A stretch of 64,000 bases of DNA, taken from positions 124,001-188,000 of the forward strand of contig CALAJN010000009.1 of the NCBI GenBank assembly GCA_937922675.1, in the 5' to 3' direction. The notes below the pieces were generated by a model. That model ran no database searches, had not been told where the DNA came from, and saw only the letters and a program-made list of their open reading frames with translations. Below, piece by piece: positions 1 through 9,466 of the stretch. Numbering within the stretch: position 1 is the stretch's first letter; each line of letters begins with the position of its first letter. The stretch is from an uncultured Granulosicoccaceae bacterium. Its GTDB lineage: Bacteria; Pseudomonadota; Gammaproteobacteria; Granulosicoccales; Granulosicoccaceae. The position numbers and the translations under genes were made by a program.

Positions 1-439
1 GAATGAGGCGCTGGGCGCTTATGACGCTCGCGATATGCGTAGTGGCGCGTTTGCGGGAGTTCTGGGCTCCGGTGCCATGCTTGCCTATTATGCAGACGCT
101 GCACGTCCTGCTCTTGATGCTCACTTGATGCGTAGCTGGGATGCCGTGCGCTACGGCCTGCCCTCCTCGGACCCGGAGGCTGCCCACTTTGATCCGCGAC
201 GCTACTGGCGCGGACCCGCGTGGCCATTTCTCAATGCTTTGATCGCACGCGGCCTTGCCATGTCCGGCAAGCAACAGCTCGCCGAACGCCTGCGGCGCGA
301 AACAGCAGAGGCCATCGAGCAAGGCGGGTTCAGCGAGTATTTTGATCCCATTGACGGCACGCCTTGCGGCGGTCCGGATTTCACCTGGACCGCCGCCATC
401 TGGCTGACCTGGGCGGGACTCGGTCCAACCCCATCCTGA
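1..439 (+). CDS. C-terminal part of a GH63/MGH-like glycoside hydrolase (5' cut by window)
   Basis: The reading frame is open from base 2 to the stop at 439, so the N-terminus lies outside the window. The visible part has the (alpha/alpha)6-barrel C-terminal signature of GH63-like enzymes such as mannosylglycerate or glucosylglycerate hydrolases: YWRGPAWPFLNALIARGL, then a FSEYFDPIDGTPCGGPDFTW stretch that ends in an aromatic-rich helix. These enzymes release glucose or mannose from small glycosides and compatible solutes. The next gene, 13 bases downstream, is a sugar ABC ATPase, so the pair probably belongs to a solute or disaccharide uptake operon that begins upstream. The exact substrate cannot be read from this fragment. 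Confidence 0.75.
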   Translation, partial: NEALGAYDARDMRSGAFAGVLGSGAMLAYYADAARPALDAHLMRSWDAVRYGLPSSDPEAAHFDPRRYWRGPAWPFLNALIARGLAMSGKQQLAERLRRETAEAIEQGGFSEYFDPIDGTPCGGPDFTWTAAIWLTWAGLGPTPS

Positions 440-452
440 TGAGTAGACACTG

Positions 453-1478
453 ATGGCTTCACTGGAATTGATCGGTGCCGAGAAGTGGTTCGGCGATCTA
501 CAAGTGATCAGAGGCGTGAATCTCGCCATCAACGAGGGCGAGTTCGTGATCTTTGTCGGGCCCTCCGGCTGTGGAAAATCCACATTGCTGCGCATGATCG
601 CAGGGCTCGAGGAAACCTCGCGCGGACAGATCATGGTCGACGGTCGCGATGCCACAGCCGAGCCGCCTTCACAACGCGGTCTTGCCATGGTCTTTCAGTC
701 CTACGCCCTGTATCCGCACCTGTCGGTACGCGAGAACGTCGGCTTCCCACTCAAGGCTGCAGGCGTAGAGCGCGCCGAGATAGACCGACGTGTCAATGAG
801 GCAAGCCTTGTCCTGAAACTTGACGACTATCTGGACAGAAGACCCAAGGATCTTTCCGGCGGTCAGCGTCAGCGAGTGGCCATCGGACGGTGCATCGTGC
901 GCGAGCCTGCCGCTTTTCTGTTTGATGAGCCACTGTCGAATCTGGATGCCGCACTGCGCGTTGAGATGCGCTACGAAATTGCCAAACTTCACCGCACCCT
1001 GGCGGCCACGATGGTGTACGTCACCCACGATCAGGTTGAAGCGATGACGCTGGCAGATCGCATTGTTGTACTCGATGGCGGGCGCATTGCACAAGTTGGC
1101 ACTCCACGCCAACTCTACGAGTCACCCAGCAATCTGTTTGTTGCGCAATTCATCGGCTCACCCAGCATGAACGTGTTTGATGCCGCGGCCGTACCCTCCA
1201 TAAATGCCCCCGCCGCAGCCGTCAAACTCGGAATCAGACCCGAGGCCTTGAGTATCGGCGCTGTCGACCAAGGCCCTATCGCCGCTCAGATAGACGTGCT
1301 CGAATACCTCGGTGCCGACACCTATGTCATCGTTGATGCGGGCAAGGCCGGGCGCATGACGGTGCGCGTCGTCGGGCCGGTGGAGCTCAGAACCGGCGAG
1401 AACGTGTCCTTGTCATTCGAGCCAAACGCCCTGCACGCCTTCGATGCTCAGGGGCATCGGCTTAACTCGGCGCTTTGA
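453..1478 (+). CDS. Sugar ABC transporter ATP-binding protein (MalK/UgpC type)
   Basis: This cytoplasmic ATPase of a CUT1-type sugar importer has a Walker A motif (GPSGCGKST, near residue 37), a Q-loop (VFQSYALYP), the signature LSGGQRQRVAIGR, Walker B (AFLFDEPLSNLD) and the H-loop (YVTHDQVEAMTLADR). A C-terminal TOBE-like regulatory region starts around residue 235. At 341 residues it is slightly short for MalK (about 370). It starts 13 bases after the glycosidase stop, so the two are probably co-transcribed. Its permeases and binding protein are presumably upstream of the window. It could also serve other CUT1 permeases, as such ATPases are often shared. Confidence 0.9.
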   Translation: MASLELIGAEKWFGDLQVIRGVNLAINEGEFVIFVGPSGCGKSTLLRMIAGLEETSRGQIMVDGRDATAEPPSQRGLAMVFQSYALYPHLSVRENVGFPLKAAGVERAEIDRRVNEASLVLKLDDYLDRRPKDLSGGQRQRVAIGRCIVREPAAFLFDEPLSNLDAALRVEMRYEIAKLHRTLAATMVYVTHDQVEAMTLADRIVVLDGGRIAQVGTPRQLYESPSNLFVAQFIGSPSMNVFDAAAVPSINAPAAAVKLGIRPEALSIGAVDQGPIAAQIDVLEYLGADTYVIVDAGKAGRMTVRVVGPVELRTGENVSLSFEPNALHAFDAQGHRLNSAL

Positions 1479-1487
1479 CTCGCTGCT

Positions 1488-2312
1488 CTAGCTGGGAGCC
1501 TTGGGTGCCTTTTGATACAAGGGCATGACCAGGGCCGCGTAGCGCGTCAGATCTGCAATTCGTGTCTCTGGCGAAGGGTGCGTCGACAAGAATTCAGGCT
1601 GGCTGCGCGCGCCGGTGGCAGCGCCCATTTTTCGCCAGACATTTATGGCTGCTCGCGGGTCGTAACCAGCTCGCGCCATCAACTCCACGCCAACCCGATC
1701 CGCTTCTGTCTCGTGTGTGCGACTGTTCTTCATCGCAAAAGTTGAGTTGTAGGCGAGCTGTGCCATCGCCTGCGTATTTCCACCGATGCCGGCCAAGGTG
1801 CCACCCACACCGACCAATAGCTGCAGTGTGGCAGCCTCCGATGCACGTTCGCGCGAGTGCTCACGCAAGGCGTGCGCAATCTCATGACCCATGATCGCAG
1901 CGATTTCAGCATCGGTCAGTTTCAGCTTGTTGATGATGCCGGAATAGAAGGCAATCTTGCCCCCGGGCATGGCCCAGGCATTGAGCTGATCCGACTCGAT
2001 GACATTGACCTGCCAGTTCCAGCCTCTGGCGTCCGGCCGGAATGCACCCACCTGCGGAATGATGCGATCGGCAATGCCTCTGACGCGCTTGGTCAGTGCT
2101 CTGTCTGAATTGAGAGCCCCCTTGGACTGCTCCTGCTTGAGCACACTGGCGTAAGCCTTGTTGGCACCAGCGGCCAATTGCTGCTCGGAGACAAAAGGCG
2201 ACATCAACTGCTTGCGGTCCAAACCGATCGCACCGGATGAGGTGGTCCTGACCGAGGTACAGGCAACCAAACCGATCAGGGCGAAGATCGCGATGAAAAG
2301 GCGTATCGACAT
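1488..2312 (-). CDS. M48 family metalloprotease, lipoprotein
   Basis: Predicted zinc protease with a lipoprotein signal peptide: a short basic N-terminus, hydrophobic FIAIFALIGLVAC and a lipobox (LVAC), placing it at the outer membrane or periplasm. The zinc motif is HEIAH (His143-His147), and the third ligand lies in HETEADRVGVELM. The end contains the typical STHPSPETRIADL. This is the Oma1/BepA/LoiP-like family that degrades misfolded envelope proteins. An upstream in-frame start at 2387 would add 25 residues before the signal peptide. The Met at 2312 is chosen because it places the signal peptide at the N-terminus, downstream of the candidate promoter. Confidence 0.88.
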   Translation of the reverse strand: MSIRLFIAIFALIGLVACTSVRTTSSGAIGLDRKQLMSPFVSEQQLAAGANKAYASVLKQEQSKGALNSDRALTKRVRGIADRIIPQVGAFRPDARGWNWQVNVIESDQLNAWAMPGGKIAFYSGIINKLKLTDAEIAAIMGHEIAHALREHSRERASEAATLQLLVGVGGTLAGIGGNTQAMAQLAYNSTFAMKNSRTHETEADRVGVELMARAGYDPRAAINVWRKMGAATGARSQPEFLSTHPSPETRIADLTRYAALVMPLYQKAPKAPS

Positions 2313-2334
2313 AGGTGCTATCCGAATTTTAGTG

Positions 2335-2363
2335 TCTATAACCGTAACGTACCCAAGCGACAA
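2335..2363 (-). promoter_or_regulatory. Candidate sigma70 promoter of the M48 protease gene
   Basis: On the minus strand, TTGTCG (2358-2363) and TATAGA (2335-2340) are separated by exactly 17 bases. Transcription would begin near 2328, about 15 bases before the chosen ATG at 2312. This supports 2312 rather than 2387 as the start. Confidence 0.45.
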
Positions 2364-2502
2364 GGTAATGTCATGGTACCGCCACAACGGCGCCGGAGCG
2401 ATTCTTGCCCCTCGATGGCAATCAAGGCTCGTCGGTGAGCGTCAAATATACGACGAGAATTTCGCCTGTGACACAGGCTCGCCTTTACCCAGGCAGGTGT
2501 GC

Positions 2503-5500
2503 ATGAACAACTCCGAGGCACGTAACTCCGTTGCCAGCGAACAACCCGCAGACTCCGCTCGCGGGCGCTTCACTCTGGCGTACTGCACAAAGGCAGGCGC
2601 GAATGAGGAGCTGTACACACCCTCTCCTTCAGCTGTGGACAGTCACCACCGACTGGCCAGCTTTCGCCCCGCTGGCACGGCCAGAGTCGAGGTCACCGCC
2701 CCGCTCGGCTCGACACATACGCGCTTGCAAGTCGTGGTGGACGACATGCCCTGGCTGGTGTCCTCACTGCGCGCCTGTCTGGAGACTCGCGGACACCGAC
2801 TGACCCGGCTTGTGCATCCGCTGATGCGAGTCCGCCGTTCTGCACAAGGCGACTTTCAAGACATCGCCGACGACAACGACGACGCACCGCTTGAGTCGTT
2901 CATGTATGCAGAGATCGAGGCACTCGATGAGTCCGGGTGTGAGTCCCTCGCGCAGGCGGTCACAACCATGCTCGATACCCTCGCGCTCGTTCACGCCAGC
3001 CTGGACGCCAACACACAACGGCTGGGCGTGCATGCACAACGTATGACCGATCCTGAACAAGCCGAGTTCCTGACATGGCTGGACAGTCGCCAGTTTGTCC
3101 CCTTCGGTGCCGCTCGAGTTGCCCTGGATGCAGACGGCCACCCGCAATCACTCAGTGAGCAGACAGGACTTCTGGCACAAGATGCTGGCCGTGCTACCTG
3201 GGTCTGTGATGACATTCTACCGGCGCGTCTGGACGCTGCAGGTTTTGACCCGGATCTATCTGTCTTTCTGTGCAAGGCAGGTCGTGTATCACCTTTGATA
3301 CGACATGAGCATGCCGACCTGATCATGATTGCTGATCGCAACGATGCTGGAGCGCTGCTGGCAGTTGACTGCATCGTTGGCCTCTTTGTTCCGGGTCTAC
3401 AGGCTGAAGCCGTTAGCGCCATTCCGTGGTTGCGCGATCGGGTAAGCCGTGTCGTGCAAGCATCTGATGTCAATGAGCGAGGGCACGCAGGCAAGAGCCT
3501 GATGGCAAGCCTCAGAAGCCTGCCGCGTGACATGCTGCTGCACAATCGCACCTCTCGACTGGCCGAAATCGCGCGCGGCATAGCGCACTTGCAGCAGCAG
3601 CCGCGCACACGTGTTTTCAGCTCGACCGACCCCTTCGGGCGTTACTGGAACTGTCTTGTGTACCTGCCCGCTGATGTTTACAGTCGAGATCTCAGACTTG
3701 CTATCGAACGCCATCTTGAACAGGGCCTGAACGGACACTCGACGAGTTTCGAATCTACCTTTTCATCAAACTCGGCGCTCGCTCGCATCCACTTCGTCAT
3801 CCGGGTTCGAAGTGCTGTAACAACCACTACAGACTGGCCACACATTGAAAAGACAATTGCCGCTGAGACCGTTTCCTGGTCAGAGCGCTTTTCTCAGGCT
3901 GTTTCAACCAGCGTTACCGATGATCAGATGTCAGAAATAGCCGCCCGCTATTGCGAAGGCTTCCCCTCTGACTATCGCGAGCGATATTCGATTGAGACCG
4001 CGATGCAGGATGCCTTGTTCATCGATGCAAACCTGAAGCCAGACGCTCCAGCCATGTCACCTCTTGCCAAAACGCAAGACGGTAGCCTGCTGAGCTTTCG
4101 ACTGCACGCTCACAGCTCCCCCGTATCCTTGTCACAAACTATCCCACTGATCGAGAACCTCGGATTCAGGATACATTCTGAACGTCCATTCGAGATCAGG
4201 CGTCGTGATCGCGAGAGTGTACATTCTCACGTGTTTCATGTATCGGCCGAATCCAATGCAGTTCAGAACGTAGACATCGACAGTGCCACTTCGCAGCGTG
4301 TCAGCGACACCTTCCGAGCCGCATGGATTGGCGCCGCTGAAAACGATGGCTTCAACCGCCTGGTGTTTGCGGCTGGCCTCGACTGGCAGCAAACCAACGT
4401 GCTTCGGGCCATTGGCAAGTACGCGCTGCAGACACGCGCACCGTTTTCACTCGACTACATGGTAGACACCCTGGTAGCCAATCCGCACATTGCGCGACTC
4501 ATCGTTGAACTGTTCGAACAGCGCCTGTCACCAGACGCCGCTCAGCAGGGAGACCATGCAGAGACCATACAACAGCAAATCGAGGCTGCCCTGGACGCTG
4601 TAGCAAGCCTTGACGAAGATCGCATACTGCGACGCTTTTCCGATACCGTACTTGCAGTTCTGAGAACCAACTACTGGTGCCGTGACGATCAAGGAAGCGC
4701 ATTGGACTACTTGTCTCTGAAGCTTGATTGCGCGCTCGCACCTGATCTTCCAAAGCCACGACCAGCGTTTGAGATCTTTGTATGCTCTCCAAAGGTTGAA
4801 GGTGTTCACCTGCGTGGTGGCACTGTTGCACGCGGCGGCCTGCGCTGGTCCGATCGACGCGAAGACTATCGAACCGAAGTGCTCGGATTAATGAAGGCAC
4901 AGCAGGTGAAAAATGCTGTGATCGTTCCTGTAGGCTCCAAGGGCGGCTTCTACGTCAAATCGGATCTACCACAGGATCGTGCCGAGGCTGGCGAAATTGT
5001 GCTCGATGCCTATCGCACTTTCTTGTCAGGATTGCTCGATGTGACTGACAATCTCTCAGGTACCGATGTCGTGCCACCCGAGAACGTCGTGCGCCGTGAT
5101 GGCGATGACCCTTATCTTGTAGTCGCTGCCGACAAGGGAACTGCGAGCTTCTCGGATCACGCCAATGCAGTCGCCAAACGCTATGGTTTTTGGTTGGGTG
5201 ATGGATTCGCCTCCGGTGGATCAGTCGGCTATGACCACAAAAAAATGGGCATCACCGCACGCGGTGCGTGGGAATCTGTCAAACGACACTTTCGTGGTCT
5301 TGGCACCGACACACAAGCGGAGGCTTTTACGGTGGCGGGCATTGGCGACATGAGTGGCGATGTGTTTGGCAATGGGATGTTGCTGTCGCAACACATCCGT
5401 CTGGTAGCCGCATTCGATCACCGGCATGTATTCATTGATCCGGACCCTGCAACCGCGGCAGCTCATGCGGAGCGAGCGCGCCTGTTCGCAATGCCTCGCT

Positions 5501-7224
5501 CAAGTTGGGACGACTACGATCGCAATCTGATTAGTGAAGGAGGTGGTATCTGGGCACGTACGGAAAAGCGAATTCCGTTGTCTTCGCAGATGCGTGACGC
5601 ACTCGGTACTGATGAAGAATCCATGACACCCGATCAGATGGTATCGGCCATCTTGTCCTCACCGGTAGATCTGCTCTGGAACGGCGGCATTGGCACCTAC
5701 GTCAAGGCGAGCCACGAGACCCAGACCGACGCCGCAGACCGTGGCAATGATGCGGTTCGCATCGATGCCAAGGCACTGCGTTGTCGCGTCATTGGTGAAG
5801 GCGGCAACCTCGGCTTCACACAGAACGCACGTATCGAGTACGCCGCCGGTGGAGGACTGATGTACACCGACGCCATCGACAACTCCGCAGGTGTGGATTG
5901 CTCGGATCACGAGGTCAACATCAAGATACTGCTCAATGCGGCAATCGACAGCGGTGACCTTGCACAAGACGATCGTGATGCCCTGCTTGAGTCCATGACG
6001 GACGAAGTGGCTGAACTCGTACTGCAAGACAACTACCGCCAAACAGGATGCATTGATGCGCATCATGCCGAGGGCGCGGCAGCCCTTGATGATCAGGCAG
6101 CCGTACTTGATGTCTTCGAGGCAAATGGCCGTCTTGATCGTGCAATTGAGTTTCTACCAGATGCCGAAGCGCTCAGCGAGCGCGTCAGTCAGGGGCTTGC
6201 ATTGACACGTCCGGAGATTGCAGTGTTGGTGTCCTACGCCAAGATGAGCCTTTATGACGAAGTGCTGGCAAGCTCATTGCCGGATAGCCCGGCCTTGCTG
6301 ACTCACCTCGTCAAGTATTTTCCGACCCCACTGCGAGAACGGTTTGGTGTTCAAATCAAGGAACATCGTTTGGCCCGGGAGATCATTGCCACCGTCGTCA
6401 CCAATGACGCGATCAATTGCCTCGGCCCCGTGTGGGTCGAAAGGCGCAAGGAGGAATTCGGGGTCAGTGGCGCCAGGGTTGCCGAAGCCTATCTCGCGAC
6501 GCGTTCCATCTTTTCTCTGGACGTGCTGACAGCGTCTATCGATAGTCTGGACAACAAGATCGACCACGCAACCCAATCTTTGCTGGCACAACTGGTGAAG
6601 GGACTGGCCGAACGAGGTACTCACTGGATCTTGCGCACTTTGCGCGAGTCATCCCCTACTGATGCGCAGGTTGCGAGCTGGAGCATGGGCGTGGCAGAGT
6701 TGTCCGCAGCCATCCCCGCCTGCCTTTCAGAGGCACCAGCACGCACTCATCAGCAGCGAGTCGCTCACTTTGTCGCGGCCCGCGTGCCCGAGGACATTGC
6801 CATTAGTATCGCCAGCGTCGTACCGCTCTCCTCTGCACTGGATATTGTCGAGATCGCACACAACAGCGAGCAACCTGTACAGGACACAGCCAATCTGTAC
6901 TTCGAGCTTGGTGAGTTTCTCGATCTGCACTGGCTGCGAGATGCGATTGCCGAGCTCGACGGAGGCTCGCGCTTGCACGCGCGCGCGCGCACCGAACTCC
7001 GTAGTGACCTGCACTACCAGCACCGGCATTTGACAGCCGAGATTGCTTCGTGCGTACCGCAGGGACCAGCCCCGTCGCGAGTAGAGCAATGGCAGTCCAA
7101 CATCAGTGCTCGCGTTGCGCGCTACCGTGAGCTACTCAACGATATCCACACCGGCTCGGAGGCAGACTACGTTACGCTGTCACTGGTCATCAACGAGCTG
7201 CACAAACTGATGAGAGCTCGGTAA
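2503..7224 (+). CDS. gdhB: NAD-specific glutamate dehydrogenase, large (GDH_180) type
   Basis: This 1573-residue enzyme oxidises glutamate to 2-oxoglutarate and ammonia with NAD+. Length and order fit the 180-kDa GDH class: a long N-terminal regulatory half with ACT-like segments, a central catalytic core (GGLRWSDRREDYRTEVLGLM followed by the Lys-rich substrate loop ending VGSKGGF), the GDMSGDVFGNGML and WNGGIGTYVKAS motifs, a Rossmann motif (GEGGNLGFTQNARIEY) and a long C-terminal domain. The frame is open from 2158, but that part is antisense to the protease gene. The ATG at 2503 gives a family-typical length. It stands alone on its strand and probably channels amino-acid nitrogen and carbon into the TCA cycle. 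Confidence 0.93.
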   Translation: MNNSEARNSVASEQPADSARGRFTLAYCTKAGANEELYTPSPSAVDSHHRLASFRPAGTARVEVTAPLGSTHTRLQVVVDDMPWLVSSLRACLETRGHRLTRLVHPLMRVRRSAQGDFQDIADDNDDAPLESFMYAEIEALDESGCESLAQAVTTMLDTLALVHASLDANTQRLGVHAQRMTDPEQAEFLTWLDSRQFVPFGAARVALDADGHPQSLSEQTGLLAQDAGRATWVCDDILPARLDAAGFDPDLSVFLCKAGRVSPLIRHEHADLIMIADRNDAGALLAVDCIVGLFVPGLQAEAVSAIPWLRDRVSRVVQASDVNERGHAGKSLMASLRSLPRDMLLHNRTSRLAEIARGIAHLQQQPRTRVFSSTDPFGRYWNCLVYLPADVYSRDLRLAIERHLEQGLNGHSTSFESTFSSNSALARIHFVIRVRSAVTTTTDWPHIEKTIAAETVSWSERFSQAVSTSVTDDQMSEIAARYCEGFPSDYRERYSIETAMQDALFIDANLKPDAPAMSPLAKTQDGSLLSFRLHAHSSPVSLSQTIPLIENLGFRIHSERPFEIRRRDRESVHSHVFHVSAESNAVQNVDIDSATSQRVSDTFRAAWIGAAENDGFNRLVFAAGLDWQQTNVLRAIGKYALQTRAPFSLDYMVDTLVANPHIARLIVELFEQRLSPDAAQQGDHAETIQQQIEAALDAVASLDEDRILRRFSDTVLAVLRTNYWCRDDQGSALDYLSLKLDCALAPDLPKPRPAFEIFVCSPKVEGVHLRGGTVARGGLRWSDRREDYRTEVLGLMKAQQVKNAVIVPVGSKGGFYVKSDLPQDRAEAGEIVLDAYRTFLSGLLDVTDNLSGTDVVPPENVVRRDGDDPYLVVAADKGTASFSDHANAVAKRYGFWLGDGFASGGSVGYDHKKMGITARGAWESVKRHFRGLGTDTQAEAFTVAGIGDMSGDVFGNGMLLSQHIRLVAAFDHRHVFIDPDPATAAAHAERARLFAMPRSSWDDYDRNLISEGGGIWARTEKRIPLSSQMRDALGTDEESMTPDQMVSAILSSPVDLLWNGGIGTYVKASHETQTDAADRGNDAVRIDAKALRCRVIGEGGNLGFTQNARIEYAAGGGLMYTDAIDNSAGVDCSDHEVNIKILLNAAIDSGDLAQDDRDALLESMTDEVAELVLQDNYRQTGCIDAHHAEGAAALDDQAAVLDVFEANGRLDRAIEFLPDAEALSERVSQGLALTRPEIAVLVSYAKMSLYDEVLASSLPDSPALLTHLVKYFPTPLRERFGVQIKEHRLAREIIATVVTNDAINCLGPVWVERRKEEFGVSGARVAEAYLATRSIFSLDVLTASIDSLDNKIDHATQSLLAQLVKGLAERGTHWILRTLRESSPTDAQVASWSMGVAELSAAIPACLSEAPARTHQQRVAHFVAARVPEDIAISIASVVPLSSALDIVEIAHNSEQPVQDTANLYFELGEFLDLHWLRDAIAELDGGSRLHARARTELRSDLHYQHRHLTAEIASCVPQGPAPSRVEQWQSNISARVARYRELLNDIHTGSEADYVTLSLVINELHKLMRAR

Positions 7225-7295
7225 ACGGTGTGCCAACACAGTGCGAAGGCCTTCCAACTGATATTCTCGCGCGCTAACCCATCAAGGAGAGTCCA

Positions 7296-7574
7296 GTGCC
7301 CGTTGCCAGTCTGATCCTGATGTTATTGATCGGTATTGTATTTGGCGGGATTGCGGCTGTCCTGCTGCGCGGTAGCCGATCGGTTTTCATCGTCAATATT
7401 CTGCTCGGCGTCATTGGCGCCTCTCTCGGGGCCTTTCTCCCGGTGCTGATTGGTCGTGCAGCGCGGGTCGATATCAGCACGCCTGATTATTTGCTACGCG
7501 CCCTGCTGGGGGCTTTTTTGCTGGTACTGGTCGCCAGCCTGTTCCGCTCGGCCAAACCCAGGGGTGCTGACTAG
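7296..7574 (+). CDS. Small GlsB/YeaQ/YmgE-type membrane protein
   Basis: A 92-residue hydrophobic protein with about three membrane segments (residues 5-25, 30-52 and 65-85). The glycine-rich IGIVFGGIAAVLL and ILLGVIGASLGAFL pattern is typical of the transglycosylase-associated (GlsB/YeaQ) family, which is linked to envelope stress but biochemically undefined. The start is a GTG at 7296, supported by a strong AAGGAGA ribosome-binding site at 7284-7290. It follows the glutamate dehydrogenase by 71 bases and may be a separate unit. Confidence 0.7.
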   Translation: MPVASLILMLLIGIVFGGIAAVLLRGSRSVFIVNILLGVIGASLGAFLPVLIGRAARVDISTPDYLLRALLGAFLLVLVASLFRSAKPRGAD

Positions 7575-7743
7575 CCGTGCGAGTCAGCGGTGCGGCCCCG
7601 AGCTGAGACAGCGGTCGCACTCATGTCGCACACGGCTCATCTTGTGTCGTGATCGAGCTAATCAGTCACTCGCGAAGCGCCGACATCCCGCTATAACATC
7701 GGTAGAGCTATCCTAGACTTCTGCACACCGCACGGGAACGCCC

Positions 7744-8472
7744 ATGTCAGACCCAAATCCACCCGCAGACGACGGTCTGGACGACGAGGACATTGTCTTG
7801 TCGGAGCTGGAAACTGATGAGCTCGTCGAGCAGATGCACGACGATCTCTACAACGGTCTGAAAGAGGAAATCGAGGAAGGCACCCATATCCTGCTCGAGC
7901 GCGGCTGGGGCGCTGACAAGGTGCTGAACGACGCCCTGGTCGAAGGTATGCGTATCGTCGGGATCGATTTCCGGGACGGCATCCTGTTTGTACCCGAGGT
8001 CCTGATGGCCGCCAACGCGATGAAAGGCGGCATGGCGATCCTGCGTCCTCTGCTCGCTGAGACTGGCGCGGAGTCCATCGGCAAGATCGTCATCGGGACG
8101 GTCAAGGGTGACATCCATGACATCGGCAAGAACCTGGTTGGCATGATGCTCGAGGGCGCTGGCTTTGAGGTCATCGACATCGGTATCAACAATCCGGTCG
8201 AGAATTACCTTGCTGCACTCGAGGAACACAAGCCTGACATACTCGGCATGTCTGCCTTGCTGACCACTACCATGCCATACATGAAGGTCGTCATCGACAC
8301 CCTCAAGGAGCAAGGAATGCGTGACAACTTCATCGTACTCGTTGGTGGTGCTCCACTGAACGAAGAGTTCAGCGATGCCGTCGGCGCTGACGCCTATTGT
8401 CGTGACGCTGCCGTAGCCGTTGAAACGGCCAAGCAGCTGATTCAGGAACGTCGAGCGGCGCTCGCCGGCTGA
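7744..8472 (+). CDS. Corrinoid (B12-binding) methyl carrier protein, MttC/MtgC type
   Basis: This cobalamin shuttle protein of methylamine or betaine methyltransferase systems accepts a methyl group on cob(I)alamin and passes it on. A helical cap (residues about 30-110) precedes a Rossmann-like B12 domain with the canonical GDIHDIGKNLVG motif, in which His125 would be the lower cobalt ligand. GMSALLTTTMPYMK and VGGAPLNEEF follow. It is 242 residues, longer than MttC (about 215). The extra N-terminus is very acidic: 14 of the first 34 residues are Asp or Glu, with no Arg or Lys. It is the first gene of the one-carbon operon, and the matching MttB homologue is encoded at 22569-24149. Confidence 0.93.
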   Translation: MSDPNPPADDGLDDEDIVLSELETDELVEQMHDDLYNGLKEEIEEGTHILLERGWGADKVLNDALVEGMRIVGIDFRDGILFVPEVLMAANAMKGGMAILRPLLAETGAESIGKIVIGTVKGDIHDIGKNLVGMMLEGAGFEVIDIGINNPVENYLAALEEHKPDILGMSALLTTTMPYMKVVIDTLKEQGMRDNFIVLVGGAPLNEEFSDAVGADAYCRDAAVAVETAKQLIQERRAALAG

Positions 8473-8503
8473 GCGGACCTGCGCTGCGGGGCCGCTAAAC
8501 GTC

Positions 8504-9127
8504 ATGCGCAAGGCCTCAGACGAAAATCGCCCGCTGGTGATCGCTTGCGGCGCCATTGCCCATGAGCTCGTTGCAGTGCTCGGCGTCAACTCACTGGAGC
8601 GGGCCGTCGATATTCAGTGCCTGCCTGCGGAATGGCACAATACTCCCGAGCGCATCGCACCGGCAGTTGAAGCCTTGCTTGAGCAGGCCAGCAGAGGATC
8701 GCGGCGCTGCTTTGTGGCCTACGGAGACTGTGGTACCGGTGGTCTGCTTGATGCCGTGCTGGCCCGCTACGGTGCCGAACGCCTGCCCGGCCCTCATTGT
8801 TACTCCTTTTTTGCCGGCGCGGAGCGCTTTGACGCTCTGGCCGAGGCTGAAATCGGTACTCTCTGGCTAACCGACTATCTGGCGCGCAACTTTGAACGAT
8901 TGATCATGGAGGGCATGGGCATACGACGCCATCCAGAGCTTCGGGATGTGTATTTTGCTCACTACACACGCGTGGTCTGGCTGGTACAGCAACATGACCT
9001 GAACACTGAACAGGCAGCCAAACGGGCGGCACAATCAATCGGACTCCCCCTGGTCGTGGAGCACGATTGCATACCCACATTCGCCGATACACTCACAACG
9101 TCCATCACCTCGCTCGTCTCTGAATAA
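8504..9127 (+). CDS. DUF1638 protein of a corrinoid methyltransferase operon
   Basis: A 207-residue soluble protein that I recognise as DUF1638. It has LVIACGAIAHEL at the start, a CLPAEWHNTPERIAPAVEAL segment, a glycine-rich VAYGDCGTGGLLD, and conserved His and Cys residues (GPHCYSFFAG). The biochemical role is unknown to me. Members are often found next to MttB-type methyltransferases and corrinoid proteins, which is also its setting here, 31 bases after the corrinoid protein gene. An accessory role in corrinoid or methyl-group handling is an inference from location only. Confidence 0.8.
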   Translation: MRKASDENRPLVIACGAIAHELVAVLGVNSLERAVDIQCLPAEWHNTPERIAPAVEALLEQASRGSRRCFVAYGDCGTGGLLDAVLARYGAERLPGPHCYSFFAGAERFDALAEAEIGTLWLTDYLARNFERLIMEGMGIRRHPELRDVYFAHYTRVVWLVQQHDLNTEQAAKRAAQSIGLPLVVEHDCIPTFADTLTTSITSLVSE

Positions 9128-9151
9128 GCCTCTACTAGCTCTTATTTTCCA

Positions 9152-9466
9152 ATGGCAGAACTCATTCGCATCCAGTGGCGGGATATTCCCTCGCAGGTGA
9201 TTGCCAAAGCCGGTCGCAAAAGCGCGAAACGTCTGTTGTCGGATCGCTTTCAGCAAGCGATAGATCGCGCCGCCATGCGGGCGGGCAAGGGAGGCTCCGA
9301 CGCCTACATGGAAGATTGGCAGCGTCTACGCGAGTCCTGTGAAGGTGATCTGGATCAGGCAGCTGATCGTCTTGTTGCCGAGATCGAGGCCGCCTGGAGT
9401 GACGAGCAGCTGGAGGCTCTGACCAAAGCCCGCGGCATTGCCGCTGATGTCAAAGGCGGCGATTGA
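9152..9466 (+). CDS. PF13769-like small protein ('virulence factor' family)
   Basis: A 104-residue protein starting MAELIRIQWRDIPSQVIAK and continuing with the KRLLSDRFQQAIDRAAMRAG and SDAYMEDWQRL motifs of the family named 'virulence factor' (Virulence_fact). The name comes from an old annotation and says little about function. Here the gene sits between the DUF1638 gene and the metV-like gene, and its TGA overlaps the next ATG (TGATG). It is therefore translationally coupled to methylene-THF reductase components. A role in one-carbon transfer is the natural inference. No catalytic motif or membrane segment is visible. Confidence 0.75.
   Translation: MAELIRIQWRDIPSQVIAKAGRKSAKRLLSDRFQQAIDRAAMRAGKGGSDAYMEDWQRLRESCEGDLDQAADRLVAEIEAAWSDEQLEALTKARGIAADVKGGD

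Noticed and set aside
2158..2502. N-terminal extension of the glutamate dehydrogenase frame
   Set aside because: It overlaps the oppositely oriented protease gene and its promoter, and adds residues not expected for the family; ATG 2503 gives a typical length.
7575..7743. Possible cobalamin riboswitch before the corrinoid operon
   Set aside because: I could not find a B12-box-like core or a consistent multi-stem layout in these 169 bases.
7747..8589. A 280-codon minus-strand frame opposite the corrinoid protein gene
   Set aside because: It is the antisense shadow of a clearly recognised gene and shows no family motif.
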